A stretch of DNA of 64,000 bases, from the NCBI GenBank assembly GCA_003600225.1, contig QZFT01000045.1, forward strand, positions 1-64,000, written 5' to 3'. The stretch's first letter is position 1, and each line of letters starts with the position of its first letter. Source of the DNA: Pseudonocardiaceae bacterium YIM PH 21723 (GTDB lineage: Bacteria > Actinomycetota > Actinomycetes > Mycobacteriales > Pseudonocardiaceae). The notes beneath the pieces were generated by a model. The model saw nothing but the letters and a program-made list of their open reading frames with translations. It made no database searches and was not told the DNA's origin. A program made the position numbers and the translations under genes. Of the stretch, positions 27,734 to 37,736 are shown in pieces.

Positions 27734-29932
27734 GTGGTGGTCATGCGCGACGAGCCGGACCTCAGCCTTGCCGAACTCGCCCTGGCCGACCTCTCCCTCG
27801 AGGGCCGGGCCGCGCTCACCAGCGGCGCCGATTTCTGGCACACCAAACCGGTCGGCGAGCTGGCCGCGCTGCTGCTCACCGACGGGCCGAACGGCCTGCG
27901 CAAACAACTGGCCGACTCCGATCATCTGGGCCTCGCCGCCAGCGTTCCCGCCACCTGTTTCCCGGCCGCCGTGGCGCAGGCGCAGACCTGGAATCCGGAG
28001 TTGATCGAGCGGATGGGCTCCGCACTGGGCGTCGAGTGCCAGGCCGAGGGCGTGTCGGTGGTGCTCGGCCCGGGGATCAACATCAAGCGCTCCGCGCTGG
28101 GCGGCCGCAACTTCGAGTACTACTCCGAGGATCCGCACCTGTCCGGGACACTCGCCACCGCCTTCGTCCGGGGCGTGCAGGGCGAGGGAGTCGGCGCCTG
28201 CCTGAAGCACTTCGTCGGCAACGAGGTGGAGTACGACCGCTTCCGGAGCAGCTCGGACATCGATCCGCGCCCGCTGCGCGAGGTCTACCTGCGTCCGTTC
28301 GAGCGGGCCATCCGGGACGCGCGGCCGTGGCTGGTGATGTGCTCGTACAACCGGGTCAACGGCGAGCCGGTGTTCAGCAGCCGGTTCCTGCTCACCGAGG
28401 TGCTGCGCGAGCAGTGGGGCTTCGACGGCCTCGTGGTCAGCGACTGGGGCGCGGTGGGGGACCGGGCCGCCGCGATCGCCGCCGGACTCGACCTGACCAT
28501 GCCCTACCCGGGCCCGGACAGCGACGCCGAGGTCGCGCGGGCCGTTGCGGACGGCGCGCTCGCCGAGTCGGAGCTGAACCGCAGCGTCGCCCGGCTGACC
28601 GAGCTGGCCCGCAAGGCCGCCACCCACCGCAGGCGGGTCACCGTCGATCGGGACGCGCACCACGAGCTGGCCCGCGAGGTGGCCAGGCAGGCGATCGTGT
28701 TGCTGCGCAACGAGAACCACCTGTTGCCGCTGAACCCGGACCGCTCCCTCGCCGTGATCGGCCGGTTCGCCACCCGGCCACGCATCCAGGGCGCGGGCAG
28801 CTCCCGGGTCAATCCGTCCAGAGTGGACATTCCCCTCGACGAAATCCGCGCGCGGGCCGGCGCCGACGTGATCGCGGTGGACGAGGACATCGAGCAGGCC
28901 GTGGCCGCCGCGCGATCCGCCGACACGGCCGTGGTGTTCCTCGGACTGCCCGGCAAGCAGGAGTCCGAAGGCTTCGACCGGACGCACATCGAGCTGCCGG
29001 CTGATCAACTGGACCTGCTGCGCGCGGTGGCCGGGGCCAACCCGCGCACCGTGGTGGTCCTGGCCCACGGCGGCGTGGTCCGGCTGACCGAGGTGGCCGC
29101 GCTGGCTCCGGCGATCCTGGACGGCGCGCTGCTCGGCCAGGGCGGTGGCGCCGCGATCGCCGATGTGTTGTTCGGCCTGGTCAACCCGTCCGGCAAGCTC
29201 GCCGAGACGGTGCCGGAGCGCCTCGAACACACCCCGGCCTACCTGGATTTCCCCGGCGACCATTCCCGGGTGCGGTACAGCGAGGGCCTCCACGTCGGGC
29301 ACCGCTGGTACGACGCCCGGCAGCTGCCGGTCGGCTACCCCTTCGGGCACGGCCTGTCCTACACGAGCTTCGCTTACTCGGCGCTGAACCTGACCGCGAC
29401 GCCGGCCGGGATCGACGTCCGGCTGACGGTGACCAACACCGGCGACCGGGCCGGACGCGAGGTCGTGCAGGCCTATGTCGGGCTGCCCGGCTCCGCGGTG
29501 TCCCGGCCGGTCCGGGTGCTCGGTGGTTTCGGCTGTCTCGAGCTCGATCCGGGGCAGAGCGGTGAGGTCACCGTGGCCATCGACCGGGAGGACCTGGCGT
29601 ACTGGGACATCCGGATCGACCGGTTCGTGGTCGAACCCGGCCACTACGAGGTGTCGGTCGGCGCGTCCAGCCGGGACCTGCGGCTCACCGGAACCGTCGA
29701 GCTGACGGGCGAGCTGCCGTCGTTCCCGCTCGACGGATCGTCGGTGTTGCAGGAGGCGCTCGGCCACCCGGTGGCCGGTCCGATCCTGCGGCAAGCGGCC
29801 GGATTCTCCCCGGAGACGGTGACGCTCATCGGCTCGATCCCGCTGTCCCGGTTGCCCGCACTCGTCCCCGGTGGCCGATTCACCGCAGCACACCTGGAGA
29901 TGCTGATCGCCGCCGCCAACCGGCAGCAGTGA
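27734..29932 (+). CDS. GH3 beta-glucosidase-type glycoside hydrolase
   Basis: The 732-residue protein has the GH3 N-terminal barrel (LTDGPNGLR, GPGINIKRSALGGRNFEYYS, KHFVGNEVE), nucleophile D237 in VVSDWGA, the GH3 C-terminal domain and a fibronectin-III-like end (GREVVQAYVG). There is no signal peptide, so it probably acts on imported oligosaccharides or glycosides. The GTG at 27734 is 7 bases after GGAG; an ATG at 27743 is the alternative. Confidence 0.94.
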   Translation: MVVMRDEPDLSLAELALADLSLEGRAALTSGADFWHTKPVGELAALLLTDGPNGLRKQLADSDHLGLAASVPATCFPAAVAQAQTWNPELIERMGSALGVECQAEGVSVVLGPGINIKRSALGGRNFEYYSEDPHLSGTLATAFVRGVQGEGVGACLKHFVGNEVEYDRFRSSSDIDPRPLREVYLRPFERAIRDARPWLVMCSYNRVNGEPVFSSRFLLTEVLREQWGFDGLVVSDWGAVGDRAAAIAAGLDLTMPYPGPDSDAEVARAVADGALAESELNRSVARLTELARKAATHRRRVTVDRDAHHELAREVARQAIVLLRNENHLLPLNPDRSLAVIGRFATRPRIQGAGSSRVNPSRVDIPLDEIRARAGADVIAVDEDIEQAVAAARSADTAVVFLGLPGKQESEGFDRTHIELPADQLDLLRAVAGANPRTVVVLAHGGVVRLTEVAALAPAILDGALLGQGGGAAIADVLFGLVNPSGKLAETVPERLEHTPAYLDFPGDHSRVRYSEGLHVGHRWYDARQLPVGYPFGHGLSYTSFAYSALNLTATPAGIDVRLTVTNTGDRAGREVVQAYVGLPGSAVSRPVRVLGGFGCLELDPGQSGEVTVAIDREDLAYWDIRIDRFVVEPGHYEVSVGASSRDLRLTGTVELTGELPSFPLDGSSVLQEALGHPVAGPILRQAAGFSPETVTLIGSIPLSRLPALVPGGRFTAAHLEMLIAAANRQQ

Positions 29933-29967
29933 GCATGATCGGTTTATGTCCTCGGTAGGATCACCCG

Positions 29968-31047
29968 GTGATCCCCGACGAGTTCCGCATCGCCTCGGTA
30001 GCAGTCGAGGCATACACCGTGCCTACCTCCACCCCCGAGCAGGACGGCACGCTGGACTGGGACTCCACCACCATCGTGCTGGTCCGTCCGCGCACGGCCT
30101 CCGGCACCGTCGGCCTCGGCTACACCTACGCCCACGCCTGCCTGGTGCCGCTGATCGAGTCGCTGCTCACCCCGATCCTGATCGACCGGGACGTCCGGGA
30201 CCCGGAGTCCATCTGGCAGTCGATGACCGGCACCATCCGCAATCTGGGCCGCACCGGCCTGGTCGCCATGGCACTGTCCGCAGTGGACACCGCGCTGTGG
30301 GACCTCAAGGCCCGATGTTTCGAGCAGCCACTGCACCGGGTCCTCGACGCCGAGCACACCGCGGTACCGATCTACGGCTCCGGCGGTTTCACCAACTACT
30401 CGCTCCCGGAGCTCACCGAGCAGCTCACCGGCTGGGTCGGGGCGGGCATGTCCATGGTGAAGATGAAGATCGGCAGGCTGTCGCTGCACGCCGAACTGGA
30501 CCGGATCGCGTTGATCCGCGAGGCGATCGGCCCGGACGTGGAGCTGTTCGTGGACGCCGACGGCGCCTACGACCGGCACACCGCGGCCCGGATCGGCGCG
30601 GAACTGCCCGGCGTCACCTGGTTCGAGGAACCGGTCAGCACCCATGATCACGGCGGGCTGGCCTGGCTGGCCGAGGGGCTGCCGCTGGACATCACCGCCG
30701 GCGAATATGCCTTCCAGCTGCCCGAATTCGCCGACCTCCAGTCCTGTGTGGACGTGTTGCAGATCGACCTCACCCGCTGCGGCGGGATCACCGAGTGGCA
30801 GCGGATCGTCGCCCAGACCACCGAGGTGCAGCTGTCCGCGCACGGCGCGCCCGCGCTGACCCTCCCGGTCGCGCTGGCCACCGGCAACCTGCGGCACATG
30901 GAGGGCTACCACGATCACCTGCGCCTGGAGTCGATGCTGTTCGGCGGCCTGCCGCAGCTGATCGACGGCGCGCTGACCCCGACCGGCGAACCGGGCAACG
31001 GCCTGCACGTGAAGGTGATCGACGCCGAGCCTTACCGGGTGCGCTGA
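29968..31047 (+). CDS. Enolase-superfamily (mandelate racemase/muconate cycloisomerase) enzyme
   Basis: The 359-residue protein has the C-terminal barrel of the superfamily with KMK (K165, K167), metal ligands D196 (FVDADGA), E220/E221 (FEEPV) and E246 (AGEY), and an N-terminal capping domain. It would abstract a proton next to a carboxylate, as in sugar-acid dehydratases or lactone cycloisomerases. Position behind a GH3 hydrolase and a FadR-type regulator suits sugar-acid catabolism. The exact reaction is open. Confidence 0.9.
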   Translation: MIPDEFRIASVAVEAYTVPTSTPEQDGTLDWDSTTIVLVRPRTASGTVGLGYTYAHACLVPLIESLLTPILIDRDVRDPESIWQSMTGTIRNLGRTGLVAMALSAVDTALWDLKARCFEQPLHRVLDAEHTAVPIYGSGGFTNYSLPELTEQLTGWVGAGMSMVKMKIGRLSLHAELDRIALIREAIGPDVELFVDADGAYDRHTAARIGAELPGVTWFEEPVSTHDHGGLAWLAEGLPLDITAGEYAFQLPEFADLQSCVDVLQIDLTRCGGITEWQRIVAQTTEVQLSAHGAPALTLPVALATGNLRHMEGYHDHLRLESMLFGGLPQLIDGALTPTGEPGNGLHVKVIDAEPYRVR

Positions 31048-31051
31048 ACGC

Positions 31052-31082
31052 TTGACCTGGAGCGCGCTCCAGCGCCTAGCGT
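31052..31082 (+). promoter_or_regulatory. MerR-type promoter with 19-bp spacer
   Basis: TTGACC (31052-31057) and TAGCGT (31077-31082) are 19 bp apart. The spacer contains most of the perfect palindrome CTGGAGCGCGCTCCAG (31057-31072). The overlong spacer with central dyad is the hallmark of MerR-family activation. The ATG at 31091 is so close that the transcript is probably leaderless. No MerR gene is in the window. Confidence 0.75.
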
Positions 31083-31090
31083 CGGGTGTC

Positions 31091-31786
31091 ATGACGACGA
31101 CTCTGATCACCGGGGCCAACCAGGGCCTCGGTTTCGAAACCGCACGTCGGCTGGTAGCCGCTGGTCACACCGTGTACGTCGGCAGCAGGAACGCCGAACG
31201 GGGCCGGCGGGCCGCCGAGCAGCTCGGCGCCCGGGCGGTGCAGCTGGACATCACCGACGACTCCTCCGTACAGGCGGCCGTGAAGACCATCGAGGCGGAC
31301 GGTGGCCTCGATGTGCTGGTCAACAACGCGGGCATCCAGGTCGAGCTGGCGGCCAACGGGGACATGATCGGTCCGATGGACGTCACCGCCGAGGTCATGC
31401 GGCAGACCTTCGAGACCAATGTGTTCGGCACCGTGCGGGTGCTGCACGCGTTCCTGCCGCTGCTGCGCCGCTCGGCGGCACCGGTCATCGTGAACGTGAG
31501 CAGCGGCCTGGCCTCGCTGGAACGGATGGGAACCTGGCCCTATCACGGCGTCGCGTATCCGGCGTCGAAGGCGGCGGTCAACATGATCACCGTGCAGTTC
31601 GCCAAGTCGCTGCCGGAGATCCGGATCAACGCGGTCGAACCCGGATACACCGCCACCGCACTGAACGATCACCAGGGGACGAAGACCGTGCAGCAGGGCG
31701 CGGAGATCATCGTGCGGATGGCCCAGCTGGGTCCGGACGGGCCCACCGGTACCTATGTGGGGGAAGAGGGGCCCTATCCCTGGTGA
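31091..31786 (+). CDS. Short-chain dehydrogenase/reductase under MerR-type control
   Basis: The 231-residue SDR has GANQGLG, NNAG and the catalytic tyrosine in VAYPASK. The ATG at 31091 lacks a ribosome-binding site but sits at the expected transcription start of the MerR-type promoter. It probably reduces a carbonyl compound that also activates the unlinked regulator. It ends next to a methyltransferase remnant on the other strand. Confidence 0.92.
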   Translation: MTTTLITGANQGLGFETARRLVAAGHTVYVGSRNAERGRRAAEQLGARAVQLDITDDSSVQAAVKTIEADGGLDVLVNNAGIQVELAANGDMIGPMDVTAEVMRQTFETNVFGTVRVLHAFLPLLRRSAAPVIVNVSSGLASLERMGTWPYHGVAYPASKAAVNMITVQFAKSLPEIRINAVEPGYTATALNDHQGTKTVQQGAEIIVRMAQLGPDGPTGTYVGEEGPYPW

Positions 31787-31789
31787 GTC

Positions 31790-32007
31790 ATTCCCGCCGG
31801 AGCCGGGCCGGTAGCCGGAGATCGCGCTGTGCAGCACGGTGAATCCGGCCTCGGTGATCAGTGCCGAGGACGAGGTAACCGCCGGGCCGCAACCAGGAAT
31901 GGATCCGGTGCACGGCGCCGGTGATGTCGGCCCTGGTGATCTGCAGCAGGGAGAAGAACGAGCACACGGCGGCCCAGCCGCCGTCCGGTGTGTCGAAGGA
32001 GCGCAGT
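31790..32007 (-). pseudogene. Remnant of a SAM-dependent methyltransferase
   Basis: Reverse-strand translation shows FFSLLQITRADITGA and HSWLRPGGYLVLG, the post-motif region of class I methyltransferases. A frame change is then needed to continue as ITEAGFTVLHSAISGY. The N-terminal SAM-binding half is absent and the fragment abuts the TfoX-like gene. It is a truncated, frameshifted relic. Confidence 0.75.
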
Positions 32008-32027
32008 CTCGCAGTAGGTTGGAGCGC

Positions 32028-32324
32028 ATGTCGACGGAACGTATCCGGGAACTGCTCGAGCCGCTGCCCTCCTGCCAGGAGAAACGCATGTTCGGCAGCC
32101 TGTCGTTCATGGTCAACGACAAGATCCTGATCAACGTCCGGCGCACTGGCGAGCTACTCGTCCGGGTGGACCCGGCCCGGCTGACGGAACTGCTGGCCCG
32201 CCCCGGCGTCTCCCGCGCGGTGATGGGCAGCCGCACCATGACCAACGGCTGGCTGACCGTCGTCGACGAGGACGTCGACTTCTGGGTGGAGACCGCGCTG
32301 GAGTACAACGACAAGCTCAGCTGA
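32028..32324 (+). CDS. TfoX N-terminal-domain protein
   Basis: The 98-residue protein consists of one TfoX/Sxy N-terminal domain (KRMFGSLSFMVNDKILI, RVDPARLTELL, MTNGWLTV). In enterobacteria this domain belongs to a competence regulator; stand-alone actinobacterial versions have no assigned role. Its end overlaps the end of the converging NACHT gene by 8 bp. Confidence 0.9.
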   Translation: MSTERIRELLEPLPSCQEKRMFGSLSFMVNDKILINVRRTGELLVRVDPARLTELLARPGVSRAVMGSRTMTNGWLTVVDEDVDFWVETALEYNDKLS

Positions 32325-35300
32325 GCTCCCGCAGGATCGCCTGCCCCTCCGCCCGGCAGATATCGCTCCACCGGCACAACTCTCTGGCGGCGGCCTTCCT
32401 GAGATACGTGGGCACGGCGGCGTGGTTGGCGATCTCCCTGGCGACCATCGCCGCGGGCTCCCGGAAATCCCGCCGGAGGTTCGTCATCTTCCTGGCCGCC
32501 CGCAGCCGCAACCGGGGGGAGACCTCCCAGTCCTGCGCGATCTGTCGCAGGCCACAGCACGCCTCGAACCGATCCAGGTGCCGCATCGCCGCGTAGGCGG
32601 AGATCCGGGTTGCCGGCGGGGTCGAGCTCAGAAATCCACGCAGCACCCGAAGCACCTCGGCGTGCATCACCGGCACGACCGTTGCCAGGTTGCTTGCCGC
32701 CGCGATACGAATCCTGGCGGACAACCTGTCGTCCAGCAGTAGTTCGTGAAGCACGCCGATCGCGAGTTCTCTGCCCTCATCGCCGAAATCGAACAGGTCC
32801 CACGCCGCTCTACATCGGAGGGCCGGGCGGCATCCTCGATCGTGGACGATGGTGCGCAGGACCTGGAAACCCGCTGTCCGGTCGACGAAATCGTGATTGC
32901 GGAGCTTCAGCGCCGCAGCGTGCCGGATGCTCGGGGACAGCCGTTCATCGTCTCGCAGCTGCCGGACAGGGTGCAGTCCATCGACGGTACGCAGACCGTA
33001 TCGGACGTCGACCAGGGAACGGCCCCGGATCAGTCCCTCATCGATCGCGAGACGGGCACAGTCGATGAACGGTCCCGGTAGCTGATCGACTTCCAGGTCG
33101 ACGATGAGGTCGATGGCCTCGAGCCGCCGTCGCCAGGACGCCTTGTCCTCCTCCAGCGTGGCCAGCGCCTCCTCCAGCACGGTATGCCGCCAGCGCCGAC
33201 TCAATCCAGCCAGCGCGAGACGCGCCGCGTTTCCACCGCCCGGCACCGCCGTCAATTCCCGGAGCAGGCGCGCCGATTCCGGGATCTGGCGCGGGTCCAG
33301 CGAGGCCAACGCCACTGCGGCGCTCACCCGTTCCGCCGGCGACGACTCCACAGCGGTGAGGACATCTCGCAGCACGGTCTCTGCTTGATCGGCCAGCGTG
33401 CTGTGTCGCCATCTGGTGATCGACTTCACCCGGTTACCCGGTCTGGCGGTGCGATCGGCCAGCAGCGGCAGCCGGACGCAGTCCGATTCGCGCTCCGGCA
33501 ATCGCTCGACCGCGGCCTTGCGTGCGTTGACCGTCGACTCGGTATCCACCGCCAACGCGGTCCACAACGTGACGAGTTCGGAGCTGGTCCGGGGGAGGAT
33601 CCAGCTCAGTGATGCGATCGCATACCAACGATCAAGCCAGCAGACCGAGCGGTCGATCGCGCACCTGCGGAGGAAGGCCAGTGCGGCATCCGACGTGGAC
33701 GAGCCCAAGCGGACGAGCTCCCGGGCCGCGATGCACCGATCCGCGACATCTTGTGTCTCGTCGGCGAAGAGGGCCAGGTGGAATTCGAGTGCAGGGGATG
33801 TGGCGTTCCCATCGACCTTGATCAGTTCCTGCCAGGTGACGGTGCGCCCAGCGGGATCCAGATATACATCCTCGGCCATATTCCGCAGCGGGGAGAGCAC
33901 CGCTGTGCCGGTGACCGGCCACCATTTCCGCAGCAGGATCGCGCAGGTTCTCCGCCGTTGCCAATGTTCATCGGAACCGGTGGCCAAGGTCGTCAGCAGG
34001 TCCGAGACATCCGCACCCGCGGCGATCATCGGCTCCAGATCGGAGTCATCGCCCTCCAGTCCGATCAGCACTGACGCGGTGCGCGCCAGACTGGTGAGCT
34101 CCTCGGGCGCGGTCCTTGCGAGCAGCATCGCCGCTCGTCTCCGCACACTCGACGGTTCGAGCTCGTCGGCCAGCAACACGCGCAACGCCGAGACATGGCT
34201 CGGCTCAAGCGGGTGACCGAGGGTGTTCACGGCCTCCGCGCCGTCCAGCAGGCCTTGGGCGCTGCCGTCGCTTCGCAAGGACTGTGCGCTGATCGCGGCG
34301 GCGAGTTCAGCTCGTCCGTGCGCGCTCACCGTCTGGAATCGATCGGCCAGCCTGGTCAGCTCGCTGATCGGCACACCACCAGAGCTGAGCAGGTCCATCA
34401 TGGCCTGGGTGGCCACCGGGTGATAGCGGCGGTGCAGGCGCAGGAGAACCCCCGCGCTGCACAGCCGATCCGCACCACAGCGGTGTGGATCCTTGAGTAC
34501 CGACAGCAGATTGTCCGCCAACCGGCGATGTCCGTCCGGCGAGCTTCCAAAGCTGAACCAACTGCCACGGTCGAGGCCTGCGGCGACGTAATCCGGCGTG
34601 GCCAATGCTTCGGTGATCGTCGATACCGCTTCGTCAGTGATCTCGAAGTTGAGGCTTCGCAGCCGCTGCCACGCGGTCAGCCGGACCCCTAGATCTCCCT
34701 GGCCCCGGGCAATGGCGTAGAGCAGGTCGACAACCTCACCGTGATGCGCGGAATCGAGTTGGGCCAGCTGACTCGCGGCATGGCAGCGTGGTTCCTGGTC
34801 GGCCGACAGATCAGTCGCCCAGTCCCGCAACCGGGCGACTGCCAGAACACGGTGCTGTCCCCCCAGTTTGGCGAGTTCGCCCAAGGCCTGGGCTCGCGTG
34901 ATCGGATTCAGGCAGACGTCGGCACTGCTCGCGGTCAATACCCGTGCCGCATCCGCCCGATGCGCGGGGCCCAGCCCTGCTAGACGGTAGGCGACCCAGT
35001 AGCGCTCGATCACGTTGCTGCGCTCGTCCAGGAGCACGCGGTGCGCTTCGGCCGCGGACTCGTCCGGTAGACCGATGGTGGCGAAGGCGTCAGCGAGATT
35101 GGTGCGATCCATGATCGCCAGTCCGGGGCTGTCGCCCAGCGCTCGCAGATGTGCGGCGGCGGTGATCCGGTGTTGCTGTCCCAGCTTGGCGAGTGCCGTG
35201 GCCGCGCTGATCCGGTGATAGTCGGTACGCCGGCGGTCGGTGATCGCCGCGGTGAGCAGGGCCACCGCCTCGTCCGCGTGTTTCGGCCCCAGCGAGGCGA

Positions 35301-37509
35301 GGCCGACGGCCGCGTCCTGCGGCACGGAGTACATCCTCGATGATCGCAGGAGAATCGAGCGGAAGACCTCGGCGCACCGTTCATGGTGCTGGACGTCGAT
35401 CTCCACCAGCCCGGTGGCGATCTCCACCAGGTCGTCGTCCGGCATCCAGGGGTCATCCAGCATGGCCACCAGTGCCTCGGAGGCCGCCTGACGCGTGTCG
35501 GGGAAACCGGCGAGGACCACGGCCGCGCTGCGGCAGTTCGCCGCCGAGGCCAGTGGATCGGCCAGTACGCCGCGCAGGCCGTCGACACAGGCCTGCCGGT
35601 GCCGGGTTCCGCAGTCGGCGAGCGCCTCGGCCGCGTCGAGCCGATGCCCGATGGCGAGGGACGCGTCCCGGGCGACCGCGCAGAGCAGATCGGCCGCCTC
35701 GGCAGTGGCTTCGCCGTGCAGCCGGGCGGCCAGTGCCGTAGCCGCCTCGATCCGGGACGCCCAGGGGGCGGTGGTGTCGCGCATGAACGCGGCCAGCCAG
35801 GCGGGTAGTCCGGGGTGGTGCGCGGCGCGGCTGGTGCGGGCGAGCACCGCGAGGCCGGGCCATTGGGTGGTCATCGCCCAGCTGCGCACCTTGTCCAGGA
35901 AGGAGTCGACGGCGGGGACGCTGGCCGGCAGGTGGTCGGCCAGGAGCCGGGCGGCGAGGAGGTGTTGGTCGGCGCCGCCCTCGTGCAGCCAGGTGAGCAG
36001 CCGGTCGGCCTGTTCGGGGTGGAGGCGGGTGTAGTGCACCAGCACCGAGCGGGCGTATTTGCCCTCGTCCCTGGGCTTCGCCGCGTGGAGGAGGGTGGCG
36101 AACTCGGGGTGTTCGGCATCGAAGGGCTGGGGGAGTAACCGGGCCTTGGCGGTGGCGGCGAGGTGTTCGGCGAAGCTGTGGTGCAGGAAGCGCAGGTCGT
36201 TGTTCCGTCGCACCAGCGGGCCGATGGTGATCAGGTAGTCGATCAGCTCGTCGGGGTTCGCGTCCTGTGCGGGGATCCAGTCCCGGACGGCTTGGACCAG
36301 GGAGGTATCGGCTTCGAGGCGGACGCGGCCGAGGTGTTCGAGGAGGGGTTCGCGCCAGCGGTCGAAGCGTGGCGAGTCGGCGCGGTTGAGCCGGAGGTAT
36401 TTGAGATAGGCCTCGTACAGCTCGTACTGGTTGTCCGGCAGTGCCTTGTCGGTGCGCAGGCCGAAGATGATCGCCGCGATGGTGGCGAGCAGTGGCACCC
36501 GGACCAGTTCGTCCAGGTGCGCCGCGCGGATCTGCCGGATGAACCGGTAGGTCTCGTCGCCGCTGTCGAACCAGTTCGCCGCGAACCGGTCCAGGGCCTC
36601 CTGATCGAAGGGCTGCAGCTCGAACCGGGCCGCGCCGAGGCGTTCCAGCGGCGCCAGCGCCCCGCCTTCGTTGGGCCGGGTGGTCAACAGGATCCGGTAG
36701 GGCGAATCGGGGGTGTTCGCCCTGATGGCCAGCGCCTTGACCAGCTGGGCGCGGTCACCGGGATCGGCGACCTCGTCCAGGCCGTCGATCAACAGCAGCC
36801 AGCGGCAGCCCGCGACCCGGTGGGTGAACGAGGACGTGTCCACTGTGGACGTGAGGAAGGCGCCGTAGTCACCGCGGACGCTGTTCGCCAGTGCCTGGGG
36901 GAAGGGGAGCGACAGGTGGGTGGCCAGCTCGCGGGCGGTCAGCCGCAGCGGGATCACCGGCTCCGGCAGCGGGGTGTCGACGGCGTCGCTCTGCCAGCGT
37001 TCGGCCAGCTCCGCGGCCAGCCGCAGGGACAGGGTGGACTTGCCCTGGCCGGGGCCACCGGTGATCACCAGATGGTCGTCGGCCGCCAGCACATCCGCCA
37101 CGGTCCGGGACGGTGGGCGCACGGCCAGCCGGACGACCGGCACGCTGGACTGCCCGACGAGCTGTCCGCGCTCGTCCAGGATCGGCGTCGGCCGTGCCTG
37201 TTCCGGCTCCCCGTCCGTGGCGCCGAACGCCAGCTCCTGCCGCACGTACACGGTGTCCAGGGACGGACGCGCCGCTCCGGGCAGCTGGTAGGGCATGTCC
37301 TCGGCGATGCAGACCTGTGCCCGCAACAGATCCAGCACGGCGGCCGGCAGATCCGGGCGATCGGCCCAGCCCTCCGGCGGATCGACCGGGAACTGCGCTG
37401 AGGCCCGCTCGGCGCCCAGGTACACGTTGACCGGCCCGTGAATCTGGCCCGCCTGGAAGGAGCCCCCGTTCACCACGCCACTGACCTGATTGGCCGACCG
37501 CTCGTTCAC
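32317..37509 (-). CDS. NACHT-domain STAND NTPase with long helical-repeat C-terminus
   Basis: From the GTG at 37509 (GGGAAGG upstream) the protein has 1730 residues. Residues 7-31 contain NQVSGVVNGGSFQAGQIHG, like the short amyloid/RHIM-type motifs at the N-termini of some actinobacterial NLR-like proteins. Walker A ITGGPGQGKST is at 149-159 and Walker B LLLIDGLDEV at 238-247, followed by winged-helix and helical segments. About residues 560-1730 are ~45-residue helical repeats of HEAT-like pattern (LAxLG...HR...A), suited to ligand sensing. NACHT proteins of this form include antiphage sensors. No effector domain is fused, so the N-terminal motif would have to recruit one. The gene is monocistronic. 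Confidence 0.92.
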   Translation of the reverse strand: MNERSANQVSGVVNGGSFQAGQIHGPVNVYLGAERASAQFPVDPPEGWADRPDLPAAVLDLLRAQVCIAEDMPYQLPGAARPSLDTVYVRQELAFGATDGEPEQARPTPILDERGQLVGQSSVPVVRLAVRPPSRTVADVLAADDHLVITGGPGQGKSTLSLRLAAELAERWQSDAVDTPLPEPVIPLRLTARELATHLSLPFPQALANSVRGDYGAFLTSTVDTSSFTHRVAGCRWLLLIDGLDEVADPGDRAQLVKALAIRANTPDSPYRILLTTRPNEGGALAPLERLGAARFELQPFDQEALDRFAANWFDSGDETYRFIRQIRAAHLDELVRVPLLATIAAIIFGLRTDKALPDNQYELYEAYLKYLRLNRADSPRFDRWREPLLEHLGRVRLEADTSLVQAVRDWIPAQDANPDELIDYLITIGPLVRRNNDLRFLHHSFAEHLAATAKARLLPQPFDAEHPEFATLLHAAKPRDEGKYARSVLVHYTRLHPEQADRLLTWLHEGGADQHLLAARLLADHLPASVPAVDSFLDKVRSWAMTTQWPGLAVLARTSRAAHHPGLPAWLAAFMRDTTAPWASRIEAATALAARLHGEATAEAADLLCAVARDASLAIGHRLDAAEALADCGTRHRQACVDGLRGVLADPLASAANCRSAAVVLAGFPDTRQAASEALVAMLDDPWMPDDDLVEIATGLVEIDVQHHERCAEVFRSILLRSSRMYSVPQDAAVGLASLGPKHADEAVALLTAAITDRRRTDYHRISAATALAKLGQQHRITAAAHLRALGDSPGLAIMDRTNLADAFATIGLPDESAAEAHRVLLDERSNVIERYWVAYRLAGLGPAHRADAARVLTASSADVCLNPITRAQALGELAKLGGQHRVLAVARLRDWATDLSADQEPRCHAASQLAQLDSAHHGEVVDLLYAIARGQGDLGVRLTAWQRLRSLNFEITDEAVSTITEALATPDYVAAGLDRGSWFSFGSSPDGHRRLADNLLSVLKDPHRCGADRLCSAGVLLRLHRRYHPVATQAMMDLLSSGGVPISELTRLADRFQTVSAHGRAELAAAISAQSLRSDGSAQGLLDGAEAVNTLGHPLEPSHVSALRVLLADELEPSSVRRRAAMLLARTAPEELTSLARTASVLIGLEGDDSDLEPMIAAGADVSDLLTTLATGSDEHWQRRRTCAILLRKWWPVTGTAVLSPLRNMAEDVYLDPAGRTVTWQELIKVDGNATSPALEFHLALFADETQDVADRCIAARELVRLGSSTSDAALAFLRRCAIDRSVCWLDRWYAIASLSWILPRTSSELVTLWTALAVDTESTVNARKAAVERLPERESDCVRLPLLADRTARPGNRVKSITRWRHSTLADQAETVLRDVLTAVESSPAERVSAAVALASLDPRQIPESARLLRELTAVPGGGNAARLALAGLSRRWRHTVLEEALATLEEDKASWRRRLEAIDLIVDLEVDQLPGPFIDCARLAIDEGLIRGRSLVDVRYGLRTVDGLHPVRQLRDDERLSPSIRHAAALKLRNHDFVDRTAGFQVLRTIVHDRGCRPALRCRAAWDLFDFGDEGRELAIGVLHELLLDDRLSARIRIAAASNLATVVPVMHAEVLRVLRGFLSSTPPATRISAYAAMRHLDRFEACCGLRQIAQDWEVSPRLRLRAARKMTNLRRDFREPAAMVAREIANHAAVPTYLRKAAARELCRWSDICRAEGQAILRELS

Positions 37510-37736
37510 CCGTCCACCTTCCCCAGCGCAGCCCGCATGGTCCCACGGGTAATCGCCCGCTGACACCCAGTGATCACAACCGAGACCAAACCGGCGATGC
37601 GAGCGAGTCACTGGGAGAGCGAAGTGACGGTGCCCCTTGCCACCCCGCCCTGATGCCAGACCCTGTCTGTGACGGCCGGCGGTGCGTATTGTCACCCTGG
37701 CTATCAGCTGGCGTGCTGGGGATAGGAGACGGGCTC

